Counted from the stretch's first letter, positions 11,027-20,358 are shown. The stretch: DNA of 47,786 bases from Gammaproteobacteria bacterium (GCA_018819105.1 JAHJQV010000018.1:1-47786); one strand, 5' to 3'. The notes: generated by a model not told the origin, from the sequence alone. Made by a program: numbers and translations.

Positions 11027-11791
11027 TCAGATGGTCAGGCTGCGTCCGCCATCCACGGCGATGATCTGACCGGTGACATAGTCGGCATCCAGTGCCAGCC
11101 AGGCCACGGCGTCGGCGATGTCGCGCTCGCTGCCGCTGCGCTGCAGTGCCACGCGCTCCAGAATCGACTGCTTCTGGGCATCCGACAAGCCCTGCTCGGG
11201 CCAGATGATGGCACCGGGGGCGATGCCGTTGACGCGCACCTCAGGGGCCAGTTCCTGGGCCAGTGACATGGTCATCATCTGCAATGCCGCCTTGGCCATG
11301 CAGTAGATGCTGTGCTGCGGCAGCGGCCGACTGGCATAGACATCGATCAGGTTGACGATGCAACCCCCCGCGTTGCGCAGCAGTGGCGACAGCTGCTGGC
11401 TGAGAAAATAGGCTGCGCGCACATTGCTGTTGAACAGCATGTCCCAGTCCTGCTGCCCGGCGGCGCCAAACGGCGTCGGATAGAACCGCGAGGCATTGTT
11501 GACCAGCAACTGCAAGCGACGTCCCTGCAACAGCTTGTTGATGTCCTGCGCCAGCATCGGCAATGACTGCATGTCATCAAGATCGGCACTGACCATGGCT
11601 GCAGAATCTTCCCGCGCCGCGTTGAGTGCATGCACCAGGGCGCGCGCTTCACTTTGGGAGCGATGACAGTGCACAATGATGTCCATGCCACGGCCATGCA
11701 GCAGGCGGGCGGTGGCGGCACCGATGCGTCGGGCGGCACCGGTCAACAGCGCCACCGGTTTCAGTTCAGGTTTCTTCTGCTTGGCATTCAT
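11027..11791 (-). CDS. Pteridine reductase-like short-chain dehydrogenase
   Basis: A 254-residue SDR. The cofactor motif is 'ALLTGAARRIGAATARLL': the TGxxxRxG form with Arg, rather than the common TGxxxGIG, is typical of pteridine reductases (PTR1, FolM) and indicates NADPH preference. It is followed by 'LLVNNASRFYP', a catalytic Tyr-x-x-x-Lys in 'SIYCMAKAALQMM', 'VRVNGIAPGAI' and C-terminal 'DADYVTGQIIAVDGGRSL'. The likely reaction is reduction of dihydrobiopterin/dihydrofolate-type pterins. Proximity to folB and folK supports a pterin role but does not prove it. The start is 14 bp from the divergent MidA-family gene. Confidence 0.8.
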   Translation of the reverse strand: MNAKQKKPELKPVALLTGAARRIGAATARLLHGRGMDIIVHCHRSQSEARALVHALNAAREDSAAMVSADLDDMQSLPMLAQDINKLLQGRRLQLLVNNASRFYPTPFGAAGQQDWDMLFNSNVRAAYFLSQQLSPLLRNAGGCIVNLIDVYASRPLPQHSIYCMAKAALQMMTMSLAQELAPEVRVNGIAPGAIIWPEQGLSDAQKQSILERVALQRSGSERDIADAVAWLALDADYVTGQIIAVDGGRSLTI

Positions 11792-11805
11792 GCCAACATT
11801 GTCGC

Positions 11806-12906
11806 ATGAACGCCCTGCAAAAACAGATCACCTGTGACATCCGCGAGCACGGTCCGCTGGCCTTTATCGATTTCATGGAAACGGCGCTGTATGCCGACGA
11901 TCATGGCTATTACACGTCAGATCGCTCCGTTTTCGGTGCCAGCGGTGATTTTGTCACCGCCCCGGAACTGGCCCCGCCAGAGCAGATCAGCCTGTTTGCC
12001 GGCAGCCTCGCCCAACACCTTTCGCGACAGCATCCATCGCTGTGCCAGCAGACCCTGATTGAGGTTGGTGCCGGCAGTGGCCGGCTGGCGATGGACCTGT
12101 TGCGTTCGCTACAGCAGCTGGACTGCATGCCTGAACGCTACATCCTCATCGAACGCAGCAGGCCCATGCAGCAACGTCAACAGGCGCTGCTTGGCCAGGC
12201 CGGTTTCCTCGACAAGGTATGCTGGCAGAGTATGCCACCGACGCAGGACTGGAGCGGCATACTGATCGCCAATGAGCTGCTGGATGCTCTGCCGGTGGAG
12301 CGCTTTCGGGTCTACCCGGAGCGCATCGCTCGCCTGGGCGTGACACTTGATGACCAGGATCAGCTGAGCTGGACCGAACTGCCTGCACCCGCCGAACTCG
12401 CTGCACAGATCAAGGCTATCCGCACTCGCCTGGACACAGAGCATGTGCCCGACTGGCCCATGCCATACACCTCGGAGATCTGTCCCGACCTGGACGATTT
12501 GCTCGCTGCGCTGACCTCCAGCATGCACAGCGGTTTCGTGCTGCTGATTGATTACGGCTACCTGCAGCATGAGTATTACCATCCACAGCGGCACATGGGC
12601 ACACTGGTCAGCCACCTGGCGCATCGGGGACATTTTGATCTGCTCGCTCGCCCCGGCGAACAGGATCTGTCGGCATTCGTTGATTTCAGCGCCGTGCTCG
12701 CCGCCGCCAGCCGCTGTGGTTTGCAGCCGCTTGGTTTTCAGACCCAGGCCGAGTTTCTGCTGCAGGCTGGCATCGACGAGCTGCTGCAGCCATACCTTGA
12801 TGCGTCAGACACTGCAACCATGCTGCAGCGCAATGCCGAATTCAAACAGCTCATGCTGCCAACCGAGATGGGGGAAAAATTCAAGGTGCTGAGCCTGCGC
12901 AAATGA
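11806..12906 (+). CDS. MidA/NDUFAF7-family SAM-dependent methyltransferase
   Basis: The product has 366 residues of the family that includes mitochondrial NDUFAF7/MidA, which methylates an arginine of a respiratory complex I subunit; the bacterial target is unproven. Seen: 'GPLAFIDFMETALYADDHGYY', here abbreviated to its start GPLAFIDFMETALY; 'SGDFVTAPELAPP'; the SAM loop 'LIEVGAGSGRLAMDLL'; 'ILIANELLDALPVERF'; 'VLLIDYGYLQHEYYHPQR'; and 'DLSAFVDFSAV'. It is divergently arranged with the pteridine reductase gene; this pairing near folK is common in proteobacteria. Confidence 0.88.
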   Translation: MNALQKQITCDIREHGPLAFIDFMETALYADDHGYYTSDRSVFGASGDFVTAPELAPPEQISLFAGSLAQHLSRQHPSLCQQTLIEVGAGSGRLAMDLLRSLQQLDCMPERYILIERSRPMQQRQQALLGQAGFLDKVCWQSMPPTQDWSGILIANELLDALPVERFRVYPERIARLGVTLDDQDQLSWTELPAPAELAAQIKAIRTRLDTEHVPDWPMPYTSEICPDLDDLLAALTSSMHSGFVLLIDYGYLQHEYYHPQRHMGTLVSHLAHRGHFDLLARPGEQDLSAFVDFSAVLAAASRCGLQPLGFQTQAEFLLQAGIDELLQPYLDASDTATMLQRNAEFKQLMLPTEMGEKFKVLSLRK

Positions 12907-12999
12907 GCCTGGGAGCCTCTGCATAACTCTGCCGACAGTTTGACATGTGCCGTGTTCGCCACAAGGTTTATGGTTACACCCATCGATAAGGAGCAAACC

Positions 13000-13296
13000 A
13001 TGACTGACGCGCACAAACGCAAGGAGTACATCGACAGCATGAAAGCCCGTCTTGATGATCTCGACGAGCAGATCGACAAGCTCGAGCAGCGTGGCGAAAA
13101 GGTGGAACAGTCCCTGCAGCAGAAGTATCGGGAGCAGCTGGATGATCTGCGCCAGCGCCGTGAACAGGCCAAAGAGCGTCTTGATGAGCTGCGCAAGGCC
13201 GGTGAACAGGAATGGCACAAGCTGCAGGAACAGCTGGAGCACACCTGGGATGCCACCAGAAATTCATTCAACTACTTCATGTCGCATTTCAGGTAA
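13000..13296 (+). CDS. Small soluble coiled-coil protein of unknown function
   Basis: A 98-residue highly charged protein, almost entirely heptad-rich coiled coil from 'YIDSMKARLDDLDEQIDKLE' through 'LDELRKAGEQEWHKLQEQLE', ending in an aromatic tail NSFNYFMSHFR. There are no signal peptide, cysteines or membrane segment. The ATG at 13000 has a strong AAGGAG site seven bases upstream, which decides it over the longer open frame starting at 12940. A TTGACA box lies at 12940-12945 but no convincing -10 is correctly spaced. I do not recognise a specific family; similar small coiled-coil proteins are often stress-linked, but that is speculation. Confidence 0.7.
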   Translation: MTDAHKRKEYIDSMKARLDDLDEQIDKLEQRGEKVEQSLQQKYREQLDDLRQRREQAKERLDELRKAGEQEWHKLQEQLEHTWDATRNSFNYFMSHFR

Positions 13297-13414
13297 TGCC
13301 CGGCAACGGCCTGATCGGGCCAGATGCGTGGTCGGCCGTTCATGACATCTGCGGCGATCAGCACGACGAAATCATGATCATGTCATGCCATTCTGAGCAA
13401 ATCGTGAGCCTGCC

Positions 13415-13840
13415 GTGACTGCCGCCACGTCTGCCACAGCAACAAACCGGAACGCCCCAGCAGTGACGGTGTGGTTTGATGGCGGCTGCCCATTGTGTGT
13501 GCGCGAAATCAGCCTGATGCGAAGGCTGGATCAGAGAGGTCGCATCGAATTCATTGATGTGGCCAGCACGCACAGCGATTGTCCGCTGGATCAATCCACA
13601 TTGCTGGCGCGTTTCCATGCCCGCGAGCATGGTCAAATGCTGTCCGGCGCAGCAGCTTTTGCCGCCATGTGGCGGGCGATACCCATGCTGCGTCCGCTGG
13701 GTCTATTGGCCCGCAACCGTGTGGTGCTTGCCGTGCTGGAAAAGCTGTATGGCTGGTTTCTACGCATACGTCCGCGACTGCAGTCGTTGGCGCGTCGTGC
13801 TGACGGCCAGTCATCCAGGCAAAAAAGTCAGCAAGGTTGA
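13415..13840 (+). CDS. DCC-family (DUF393) thiol-disulfide oxidoreductase-like protein
   Basis: A 141-residue protein with the DCC signature 'WFDGGCPLCVREISLMRRLD' near residue 19, i.e. a CxxC in a thioredoxin-like setting, followed by 'IEFIDVAS', the 'GAAAFAAMWRAIP' segment and a hydrophobic helix 'LGLLARNRVVLAVLEKLYGW'. The family is named after the DxxCxxC motif; its substrate is not established. It starts with GTG at 13415. The DUF427 gene follows 6 bp after the stop, so the two are probably co-transcribed. Confidence 0.88.
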   Translation: MTAATSATATNRNAPAVTVWFDGGCPLCVREISLMRRLDQRGRIEFIDVASTHSDCPLDQSTLLARFHAREHGQMLSGAAAFAAMWRAIPMLRPLGLLARNRVVLAVLEKLYGWFLRIRPRLQSLARRADGQSSRQKSQQG

Positions 13841-13846
13841 ACAGCC

Positions 13847-14359
13847 GTGAAATCGATGCCGCAACCACCCGTGCAGCCCGATCCGGTCAAGCCCGGCCAG
13901 GAAAGCGTCTGGGATTATCCCCGACCCGCGATCTGTCAGCCGACCGCACGCCACATCCAGGTCATACATCAAGGTGTTTATGTTGCCGACACTCATCAGT
14001 CCATGCGCACACTGGAAACCTCGCATGCACCCAGCTATTACTTTCCGCCCGAGCACGTGCAGATGCAGTATTTGCAACCGTCATTGCATCGTACTTTTTG
14101 TGAATGGAAAGGACAGGCGCAATATTTCGATGTCATCATCGGTGATCAACGCCTGAGCAATGCTGCCTGGCGCTACCATGATCCAAGCGCAACATTCATT
14201 GCCTTGCGCAACTACATATCCTTCTATGCCGATCCGTTTGATCAATGTCTGGTAGATGGTGAAAAAGTCACGCCACAACCCGGTGACTTCTATGCCGGCT
14301 GGATCACCTCGCATATAGCCGGGCCATTCAAAGGAGGGCCTGGATCAAGGTTCTGGTAA
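13847..14359 (+). CDS. DUF427-domain protein
   Basis: The product has 170 residues. The DUF427 core is clear: 'VIHQGVYVADTHQSMRTLET', 'HAPSYYFPPEHVQM', 'FCEWKGQAQYFDVIIGDQ', 'NAAWRYHDPSATFIALRNYI' and 'SFYADPFDQCLVDGE'. The C-terminus ('GDFYAGWITSHIAGPFKGGP') extends beyond the domain. The biochemical function is unknown. A GTG at 13847 or an ATG at 13856 could start it. It is predicted to be cytoplasmic and follows the DCC gene closely. Confidence 0.85.
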   Translation: MKSMPQPPVQPDPVKPGQESVWDYPRPAICQPTARHIQVIHQGVYVADTHQSMRTLETSHAPSYYFPPEHVQMQYLQPSLHRTFCEWKGQAQYFDVIIGDQRLSNAAWRYHDPSATFIALRNYISFYADPFDQCLVDGEKVTPQPGDFYAGWITSHIAGPFKGGPGSRFW

Positions 14360-14382
14360 CCGGCAGCCGTGCAGACTGCCGG
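14360..14382. terminator. Hairpin between convergent genes, possible bidirectional terminator
   Basis: CCGGCAG (14360-14366), 9-nt loop, CTGCCGG (14376-14382): a perfect 7-bp stem placed directly after the DUF427 stop and 21 bp from the end of the convergent Sel1-like gene. There is no U-tract on either strand, so the termination role rests on position only. Confidence 0.4.
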
Positions 14383-14403
14383 CGGTATAGATGGTGGCCG
14401 ATC

Positions 14404-15138
14404 TTACTCGCCGATCAGACGCAATTCCCGATATTCAATCCGGCCTGGATTGTACGCATCCTTGAGTTGGTTCAGATTGCTGCGCGCGGTGCGCAAATCC
14501 AGTGGCTGCATGCCCTGCACACCGGGGATACCCAGCATGCCCATCTGCAGACATTCTTTCTCCGGAATACCGTAATTACTCAGGCTGCAACTGACACTGA
14601 TTGAGGAGACACGGTCACAGCGTGCACCAACGTGCGAACCAGTGCATGACTTCAGCGTTTTATTGACCATGCTGTTGGCGTTGTCTGCCGCCGCGTACAT
14701 GCCATAGTCAATCTGGTAATCGCGGGTAATCTGTTTCGCTGAACTGATCTGCTCTGCCGACATCTGTGCTCTGACCATTTTGTGATAGTCCTTGAACTGT
14801 TGATGTCCGGTTTCTGCCGCCACATAAGACCAGGCAAAAGCCTGTACCAGATCCTTGTCCACACCGCGGCCCAATTCATACATCACGGCAACACGATACT
14901 GCGAAAACTTGTCGCCGTACTCTGCCATTTTCAGATAACGCGGGAAGGCATTGTCGTAATCACCCGACTTATAGAGTCGATCGGTTTGCGCACCGGCTTC
15001 CTCAAATGCCAGCACAGCGTTCTGACCATTATTGTTAATGCCCTCTGCTCCCGAGAAGCTGTTGTTATAAGCTAAACTCTGCGCCTGTAGCGACTGCGAT
15101 GCCAGCACAATAAACATCATGAATATGGTTTTTTTCAT
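14404..15138 (-). CDS. Secreted Sel1-like protein with a C-x8-C-x9-C-x11-C domain (paralogue A)
   Basis: The product has 244 residues. A signal peptide (MKKTIFMMFIVLASQSLQAQ) is followed by one Sel1/TPR-like helical repeat ('GDYDNAFPRYLKMAEYGDKF', then 'QYRVAVMYELGRGVDKDLVQ' and AFAWSYVAAETG). The C-terminal part holds four cysteines at fixed spacing (CTGSHVGARC, CDRVSSISVSC, then C-x11-C) and the tail motif 'YNPGRIEYRELRLI'. Two paralogues lie at 41619-42746 (broken) and 42818-43603. The ATG overlaps the cca stop (ATGA, 15135-15138), suggesting translational coupling, although a functional link with tRNA maturation is not evident. It is presumably periplasmic; its function is unknown. Confidence 0.8.
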   Translation of the reverse strand: MKKTIFMMFIVLASQSLQAQSLAYNNSFSGAEGINNNGQNAVLAFEEAGAQTDRLYKSGDYDNAFPRYLKMAEYGDKFSQYRVAVMYELGRGVDKDLVQAFAWSYVAAETGHQQFKDYHKMVRAQMSAEQISSAKQITRDYQIDYGMYAAADNANSMVNKTLKSCTGSHVGARCDRVSSISVSCSLSNYGIPEKECLQMGMLGIPGVQGMQPLDLRTARSNLNQLKDAYNPGRIEYRELRLIGE

Positions 15139-16379
15139 TGCCTTGTCCTCTTGTTGCGATGATTCTCAATGAATCCTTTGAGTTTTTCCAACCTTAAAGT
15201 ACGAAAAACTTCCTGATTGAATATACCAGACCCGGGCTTGTTGTCAATGCTTTCGTAAGTCACTGAATTGAGTGCAGTCGCTGCGGCCAGCAGGTAGTCC
15301 CGCTGTGGGTACGGGCGCGTCTGCAGACCCAGTCGGCCACGCTTGTCCATCTCGCAGGCCTGTAACAGCAGGGCGAAGCGCTGCGGCCGGCGCAGGGCAT
15401 CGCAGCGTTCCAGCAATTTCAATAGGGTCTGAGCCCGCAGCTCCAGAGCCCGGTGTACCAGCAGGTGCCAGCGGCCCACCAGTTGCGCCAGTTCACGGTA
15501 TTTTTTTGGCACCTTGAGCCGATCACAGACAGCCAGGATCAACGGCACACCGCTGATTTCGTGGCCATGATGTTGCGGCAGCTGCTCATCCGGCGTCAGC
15601 GCCTTGCCCAGATCGTGCAACAGCAGGGCAAAGCGGATTTCCGCAGCACAATTGTGCTCGGCAGCAAGTTGCAGGGTCATCAGCACATGCACACCGGTGT
15701 CCACTTCCGGGTGATACTTTTCCACCTGTGGCACACCGAACAGCGCATCGACTTCCGGCAACAGCTGCGCCAATGCCCCGCAGCTGCGCAGGACTTCGAC
15801 AAAGCGCTGTGGCGCAGACGTCAGCAGGGCCTTGTGCAGCTCCTGCCAGACGCGCTCGGCGGACAGGGTCTGTAATTCACCGGAAGTCGAAATCTGGCGC
15901 ATCAACTGCATGGTTTCGTCGGCCACAGTGAAGCCGAACGGAGCCAGCTTGGCGGCAAACCTGGCCACTCGCAGCACGCGCAGCGGATCCTCTGCAAATG
16001 CCGGCGAAATGTGGCGCAGCAGACGCGCTGCCAGATCCTGCTGGCCATGGTAGGGGTCGATCAGCTTTCCAGCGGCATCCTCGGCCATGGCATTGATGGT
16101 AAGGTCACGGCGTATGAGATCGTCTTCAATGGTGACATCGGCACCGGTGTGAAAGACAAAACCCTGATGGCCGCGACCCTGTTTGCGCTCGGTGCGTGCC
16201 AGCGCATACTCGGCCTTGCTTTCTGGGTGCAGAAACACCGGAAAATGCCGGCCGACCGGCTTGTAGCCCAGTGCCTGCATCTGTTCTGGTGTGGCGCCGG
16301 TGACCACATAATCCCGGTCGCTGTCGCCGATGCCGAGCATGCGGTCCCGGATCGCGCCGCCAACCAGGTAGGTTTGCAT
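15135..16379 (-). CDS. cca: CCA-adding tRNA nucleotidyltransferase
   Basis: Adds or repairs the 3'-CCA end of tRNAs. The product has 414 residues, typical of the gammaproteobacterial class II enzyme: 'MQTYLVGGAIRDRMLGIGDS' then DRDYVVTG (catalytic DxD region), 'DDLIRRDLTINAMAED', 'EDPLRVLRVARFAAKL', and a C-terminal HD phosphohydrolase domain with 'RFALLLHDLGKALTP' and a preceding 'EVDTGVHVLMTLQLA'. The start ATG shares one base with the stop of the epimerase-like gene (TGATG), and the stop overlaps the start of the Sel1-like gene (ATGA), so the three form a coupled unit. Confidence 0.98.
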   Translation of the reverse strand: MQTYLVGGAIRDRMLGIGDSDRDYVVTGATPEQMQALGYKPVGRHFPVFLHPESKAEYALARTERKQGRGHQGFVFHTGADVTIEDDLIRRDLTINAMAEDAAGKLIDPYHGQQDLAARLLRHISPAFAEDPLRVLRVARFAAKLAPFGFTVADETMQLMRQISTSGELQTLSAERVWQELHKALLTSAPQRFVEVLRSCGALAQLLPEVDALFGVPQVEKYHPEVDTGVHVLMTLQLAAEHNCAAEIRFALLLHDLGKALTPDEQLPQHHGHEISGVPLILAVCDRLKVPKKYRELAQLVGRWHLLVHRALELRAQTLLKLLERCDALRRPQRFALLLQACEMDKRGRLGLQTRPYPQRDYLLAAATALNSVTYESIDNKPGSGIFNQEVFRTLRLEKLKGFIENHRNKRTRQ

Positions 16380-17332
16380 CAGCGTCGGGCGTTGCGCTGG
16401 GCTTTGCTGAACAGTTTGCGTCTGCGGCCACCACCGATGTAGTCCGGTGCGATCGTGGTGAGTGATTGCGCCGGTATGCCCAGGCGCTGCAGCCCGTCTT
16501 CGCCCTTGACCACACTGTCCACCTGCAGTGACTTGTAATTGTCACTGGAAAACGGTTTGCTCGGCGCAAAATCCAGCACCTGCCCCTGCAGCCATGACAG
16601 CGGTTTGGGCAAGCCGATGATCAGGCGCTTGACGCCCAGCAAATCGCGCACCAACTCGACAATCTGGCGCAGCGTGAAGATCTCCGGCCCGCCCAACTCA
16701 TAGCTCTGGCCGATGGTCTCCGGGCGCTCGACCGCCGCCACGAACGCCTGTGCCACATCCACCACCCAGACCGGCTGAAAGCGGCTGCCGGCACATGCCA
16801 ACGGCAGCACCGGGGCGATTTTCAGCAGGCCAGCAAAACGGTTCAGGAAACTGTCACCACGACCGAAGATCACCGACGGCTGCATGATGGTCCAGTCCAG
16901 CCCGCTGTCGCGCACGTGTTGCTCGGCTTCGCCGCGTGTACGCTGATAGTGACTGTTGCCTTCACCTGCACGCAGCGCGCTCATGTGGATGTAACGACGC
17001 ACTCCGGCCTCACCCATTGCAGCCATCACGGTATCGGGCAACTGCACGTGGGCACGCTGGAATCCCTTGCCGGAAAACCCGCGCTCATTGAGTATGCCGA
17101 CCAGATTGATGACCACATCGTGGCCGTTGATGAGCTTGCGCAGTGCCTGCTGCCGGTAAACATCTGTCTCTACCAGCGTGGTGTTTGGCAGCAGTTTGCT
17201 GGACCTGGCCTGCTGCGCGTCACGCGTCAGCAGGGTGATCTGATGGCCAGCTCTGGCCAGTCGGCTGCAGACGTAGCCGCCGACAAAGCCGGTGCCGCCC
17301 AGCACCAGAACTTTCTTTGCTTCATGTTTCAT
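16379..17332 (-). CDS. NAD(P)-binding epimerase/NDUFA9-like atypical SDR
   Basis: The product has 317 residues. The Rossmann motif is 'VLVLGGTGFVGGYVCSRLAR', followed by 'DVVINLVGILNERG', 'RYIHMSALRAGEGNSHYQRT', 'WTIMQPSVIFGRGDSFLNRF' and 'FQPVWVVDVAQAFVAAVE'. This places it with the complex I NDUFA9-type/NAD(P)H-binding atypical SDRs that lack the usual Tyr-x-x-x-Lys and often have a structural or quinone-related role. The family frequently sits next to cca in gammaproteobacteria, as here, where the stop and the cca start overlap by one base. The substrate is unknown. Confidence 0.85.
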   Translation of the reverse strand: MKHEAKKVLVLGGTGFVGGYVCSRLARAGHQITLLTRDAQQARSSKLLPNTTLVETDVYRQQALRKLINGHDVVINLVGILNERGFSGKGFQRAHVQLPDTVMAAMGEAGVRRYIHMSALRAGEGNSHYQRTRGEAEQHVRDSGLDWTIMQPSVIFGRGDSFLNRFAGLLKIAPVLPLACAGSRFQPVWVVDVAQAFVAAVERPETIGQSYELGGPEIFTLRQIVELVRDLLGVKRLIIGLPKPLSWLQGQVLDFAPSKPFSSDNYKSLQVDSVVKGEDGLQRLGIPAQSLTTIAPDYIGGGRRRKLFSKAQRNARR

Positions 17333-17381
17333 GCTGCTTGCTGTCTCTCGCTGTGATCGTCAGATACGGAAGTACGGGCTT

Positions 17382-19430
17382 TCACTGTGCACAGTTTACC
17401 GCACGCCTGTTGCTGGTCGCAGCGCTGGCTCGCAGTGCTGCCGGCATGCCCGGCATGCGCGCCGAAATCGGTGTCACTTCCTGATGCAGCAGCCAGTCAT
17501 AAATGACGCTGAATGCCAGTACCCGTGGAATGTAGTCACGGGTTTCAAAATACGGCAGTGTTTCTATCCAGATGTCCGGGCGCTGTGGTCGCGGCTCCTG
17601 CTGCCAGCGCTCGATCACCTGCGGACCGGCGTTGTAGGCGCCGAGCACCTTGACCGGGTCACCGGCATAGCGCTGCAGCATCTCTGCCAGATAGGTGGTG
17701 CCAAAAGCGATGTTGGTGTCTGCCTGCAGCAGGCTGGCGCTACCGCGATAGGACAGCCCATGGCGTCTGGCCAGACTGCGCGCAGTGCCTGGGGTCACCT
17801 GCATCAGACCGCGCGCGTTGGCTGTCGAGACGGCCTGCGGGTTCATCGCGCTCTCCGCACGCATCAGGCCGTACACCAGCGCCGGATCGATCGCGTGCTG
17901 CTGGGCATGCTCCCGCACCAATGGCACATAACTGAGCGGAAACCGTAACGAATAGGTCTGTCGGGTGGCTTCACCTGCCAGCGTCAGCACGCTCTGCAAC
18001 TACCATTCGTGCGTGGCCGCGAGCTGCGCCGCGATGGTTCTTTGCCTGGCATCCAGCGGGGCAATGGCCCGACGCCAGGCACGTCCGGCGTAACTGTCCA
18101 GTCCGACATGGTGCAACTCCACCGCACGCTCCAGTTGCGCCGCGGTGGGCAAAGCCTGCCACGGCTCGGCAACCTCGTCGTGCGCACAGATGCGGTAAGG
18201 CTGGCGCAGCCAGTCGGCCGCCAGAAAACCGTAATAATCGGCTTCGGCACTGAGTGCCTGCAGCGTTTCCTGCGCCATGTCCTGCTCGCCGTCAGCCTGC
18301 AGTGCATTGGCCAACCAGTAGCGCCAGCGGCTGTCCTGCTGTGCTGTCTCAGGCATGCGCTGGATGCTCTGCCTGACCTGCCGCCATTGCTGGTTGGCCA
18401 GCGCCACGCGTGTGCGCCAGGCCAGCAACTGTGGATCGCTGGCGGTTTCCGGCACACGGTCAATCACCGCCATGGCCGCCGGCTCCAGGGCCAGTGAGCC
18501 GAACAGGGCAATGTCGTGCAATGCTGCAGCACGTTCTGCAGGCGGCCAGGAAAAATGCTGGTCAAGCTGTTGCCAGCGACGCAGCGCCTGAGCATGATCA
18601 CGGCGTGCCAGCCGGGCCAGACCATGCGTCACAAGCTGCCACGCCTGGGTCTGATCCGGCCAGTCTGCTGCAGCAGCCAGGGTCTCGGTCGGGGCGGCAT
18701 GCATGCGTAACCAGTGCTGCAGCCAGTCGCGATCAGCCGGATCCATGAAGCGCTGCAGATAACGCGCCAGGCCAGTGTTGTCCGCAGCCATGGCCAGTTG
18801 CGCACGCTGCCAGGCCAGGGCTGAGGTGATGCCACCCTGTTTGCGCCACCAGTTGAACGCTTCATCGCAGGCCTTGTGCTGGCTTTTTTCGGTCAGCCAC
18901 AGCTGCTGTAACAGCGACTGCAGGCGCTCTGGCTGTGCGCTGTCACCAGCCGCAATCGTGGCGCGGGCCAGATAACAGCGTACCTCGCTGTCGCTGTCGC
19001 TGGCTGTGGCCTGTTGCAGCAGCCGCCGCAAATGTCCATCACGGCCCAGCGTGCGCAGCCAGTTGCGGCGCAGATTGTCGTGGAAAGCCCAATCGGCATG
19101 GCGTTGCAGGTAGGCGGCAATCTCACTGTCGTCAAAGGCGCTGGAGCGCTGCCGCATCTGCTCTGCACGCAGGTAGGGCAGCAGGGGATAGTCTTCCAGC
19201 CCTGCGGCAATGCGTCGTGTCTGATCCCAGTCTGCCCTGGCCAATGCCGACCAGGCCTGGCGGAAGTCCATGCGCTGCTGCTGTCGCTGCTCAGGCTCGG
19301 CCTGGGCCGTGAACACGACAGCAGCCAGACCAGCACCCCAGAACAGCCGCCGCAGCCAAGCGCGGCAAGGTCTGGAATGCAGCCACGGAACTTGCGACCT
19401 GCGGCTCCAATGGCGGGCTTTCATTTGCAT
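17382..19430 (-). pseudogene. slt: Soluble lytic transglycosylase Slt, split by an in-frame TAG codon
   Basis: Slt cleaves peptidoglycan between MurNAc and GlcNAc, forming 1,6-anhydro products in the periplasm. The N-terminal part (start about 19430) has a signal-like segment 'LRRLFWGAGLAAVVFTAQAE' and a long alpha-helical superhelix. It ends at a TAG at 18002-18000 (after ...AATHEW). Translation of the same frame resumes at once with LQSVLTLAGEATRQTYSLRF and contains the whole catalytic SLT domain: 'YGLMRAESAMNPQAVSTANA' with the catalytic Glu, 'ARGLMQVTPGTARSLARR', 'NIAFGTTYLAEMLQRYAG' and 'VLGAYNAGPQVIERW'. The two parts fit end to end as one protein, so a single CAG-to-TAG or TGG-to-TAG change would explain it. 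The downstream part alone would need a TTG start at 17999, has no clear ribosome site and no signal peptide. Alternatives are sequencing error or amber read-through. The start is not certain; ATGs at 19424, 19430 and 19466 are all possible. Confidence 0.85.
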
Positions 19431-19470
19431 ATTGCTGTGATATCGCGCAAGCTCGTTCCCTGTCATTCAA

Positions 19471-20310
19471 GTGAACATTATCCCGATGTTGTCGATCAGT
19501 TTCGATCTGCTGTTGCTGCTACTGGCCAGTGGTGCCCTGGCCGGTATTCTGGCCGGCATGTTCGGCATTGGCGGTGGCCTGTTGCTGGTTCCGATACTGG
19601 CGATGGCGGCAACGGCTGCCGGTATGGACAGCGCAAGCACCATGCAGGTTGCAGTGGCGACAGCAATGGCCAGCATCCTGCTGACTTCGCTGGGCAGCAT
19701 GCTGGCTCATCACCGGCGCGGCGCGGTGCGCTGGCGTTTTCTGCTGCGCTATGCGCCGGCGGTCATGCTGGGTGCCTGGCTGGGTGCGCTGCAGGTCGAG
19801 CACGTTGCCGGTTGGCTGGATGGTCGTCTGCTGATTTATGTGTTTGTCGTGTTTGCTGTGCTCAGCGCGCTGCAACTGATGCGCAGAAAGACTGACATTG
19901 CCGTCGCCCCGATGCCACAGGCTTTCACTTTCCGCAGTCTGCCTGATCTGCCGGTGGCACTGCTGATAGGCCAGCTGTCAGCCTGGCTGGGGATTGGCGG
20001 CGGCAGCATGAACGCACCCTATTTTCATTTTCGCGGCCTGCCCATGCGCACCGCTGTCGGCACGGCAGCGGCCTGTGGCTATCCGTTGGCGCTGGCAGCC
20101 AGTATCGGTTTTGCCCTGCACCACATTGAACACAGTACCTGGCCGCTGCTGGGCGCAGTGTTCTGGCCGGGTGCCCTGCTGCTTGGTGGCATGGGCATGT
20201 TCACCGCCAGCCTGGGCGCGCGGCTCGCCCACAGCCTGCCTGAGCTGCTGCTCAAGCGCTTGTTCGCGCTGCTGCTGCTGGGGCTTGCCCTGCGTCTGCT
20301 GTGGCTGTGA
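19471..20310 (+). CDS. TSUP (TauE/SafE/YfcA) family membrane permease
   Basis: A 279-residue integral membrane protein with about eight hydrophobic segments and the two internal repeats typical of the sulfite exporter/TSUP family: 'GILAGMFGIGGGLLLVPILA' in the first half and 'LSAWLGIGGGSMNAPYFHF' in the second. Family members move sulfite, sulfonates, sulfur compounds or other small anions; the substrate here cannot be read from the sequence. It begins with GTG at 19471, close to and divergent from slt. The 47-bp gap to the convergent nuclease-fold gene contains nothing noteworthy. Confidence 0.9.
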   Translation: MNIIPMLSISFDLLLLLLASGALAGILAGMFGIGGGLLLVPILAMAATAAGMDSASTMQVAVATAMASILLTSLGSMLAHHRRGAVRWRFLLRYAPAVMLGAWLGALQVEHVAGWLDGRLLIYVFVVFAVLSALQLMRRKTDIAVAPMPQAFTFRSLPDLPVALLIGQLSAWLGIGGGSMNAPYFHFRGLPMRTAVGTAAACGYPLALAASIGFALHHIEHSTWPLLGAVFWPGALLLGGMGMFTASLGARLAHSLPELLLKRLFALLLLGLALRLLWL

Positions 20311-20358
20311 TGCTATGTGTTGGGTTAATGGCTCTGTCTGGCGCGTGTTCTGCGCAGG

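Noticed and set aside
13305..13340. AACGGCC/GGCCGTT inverted repeat after the coiled-coil gene
   Set aside because: It has a long 22-nt loop and no U-tract; chance pairing in GC-rich DNA is likely.
17382..17999. Separate small lytic transglycosylase gene starting at TTG 17999
   Set aside because: It is directly in frame with the upstream Slt part across a single TAG and lacks a signal peptide and ribosome site; one split slt gene explains it better.
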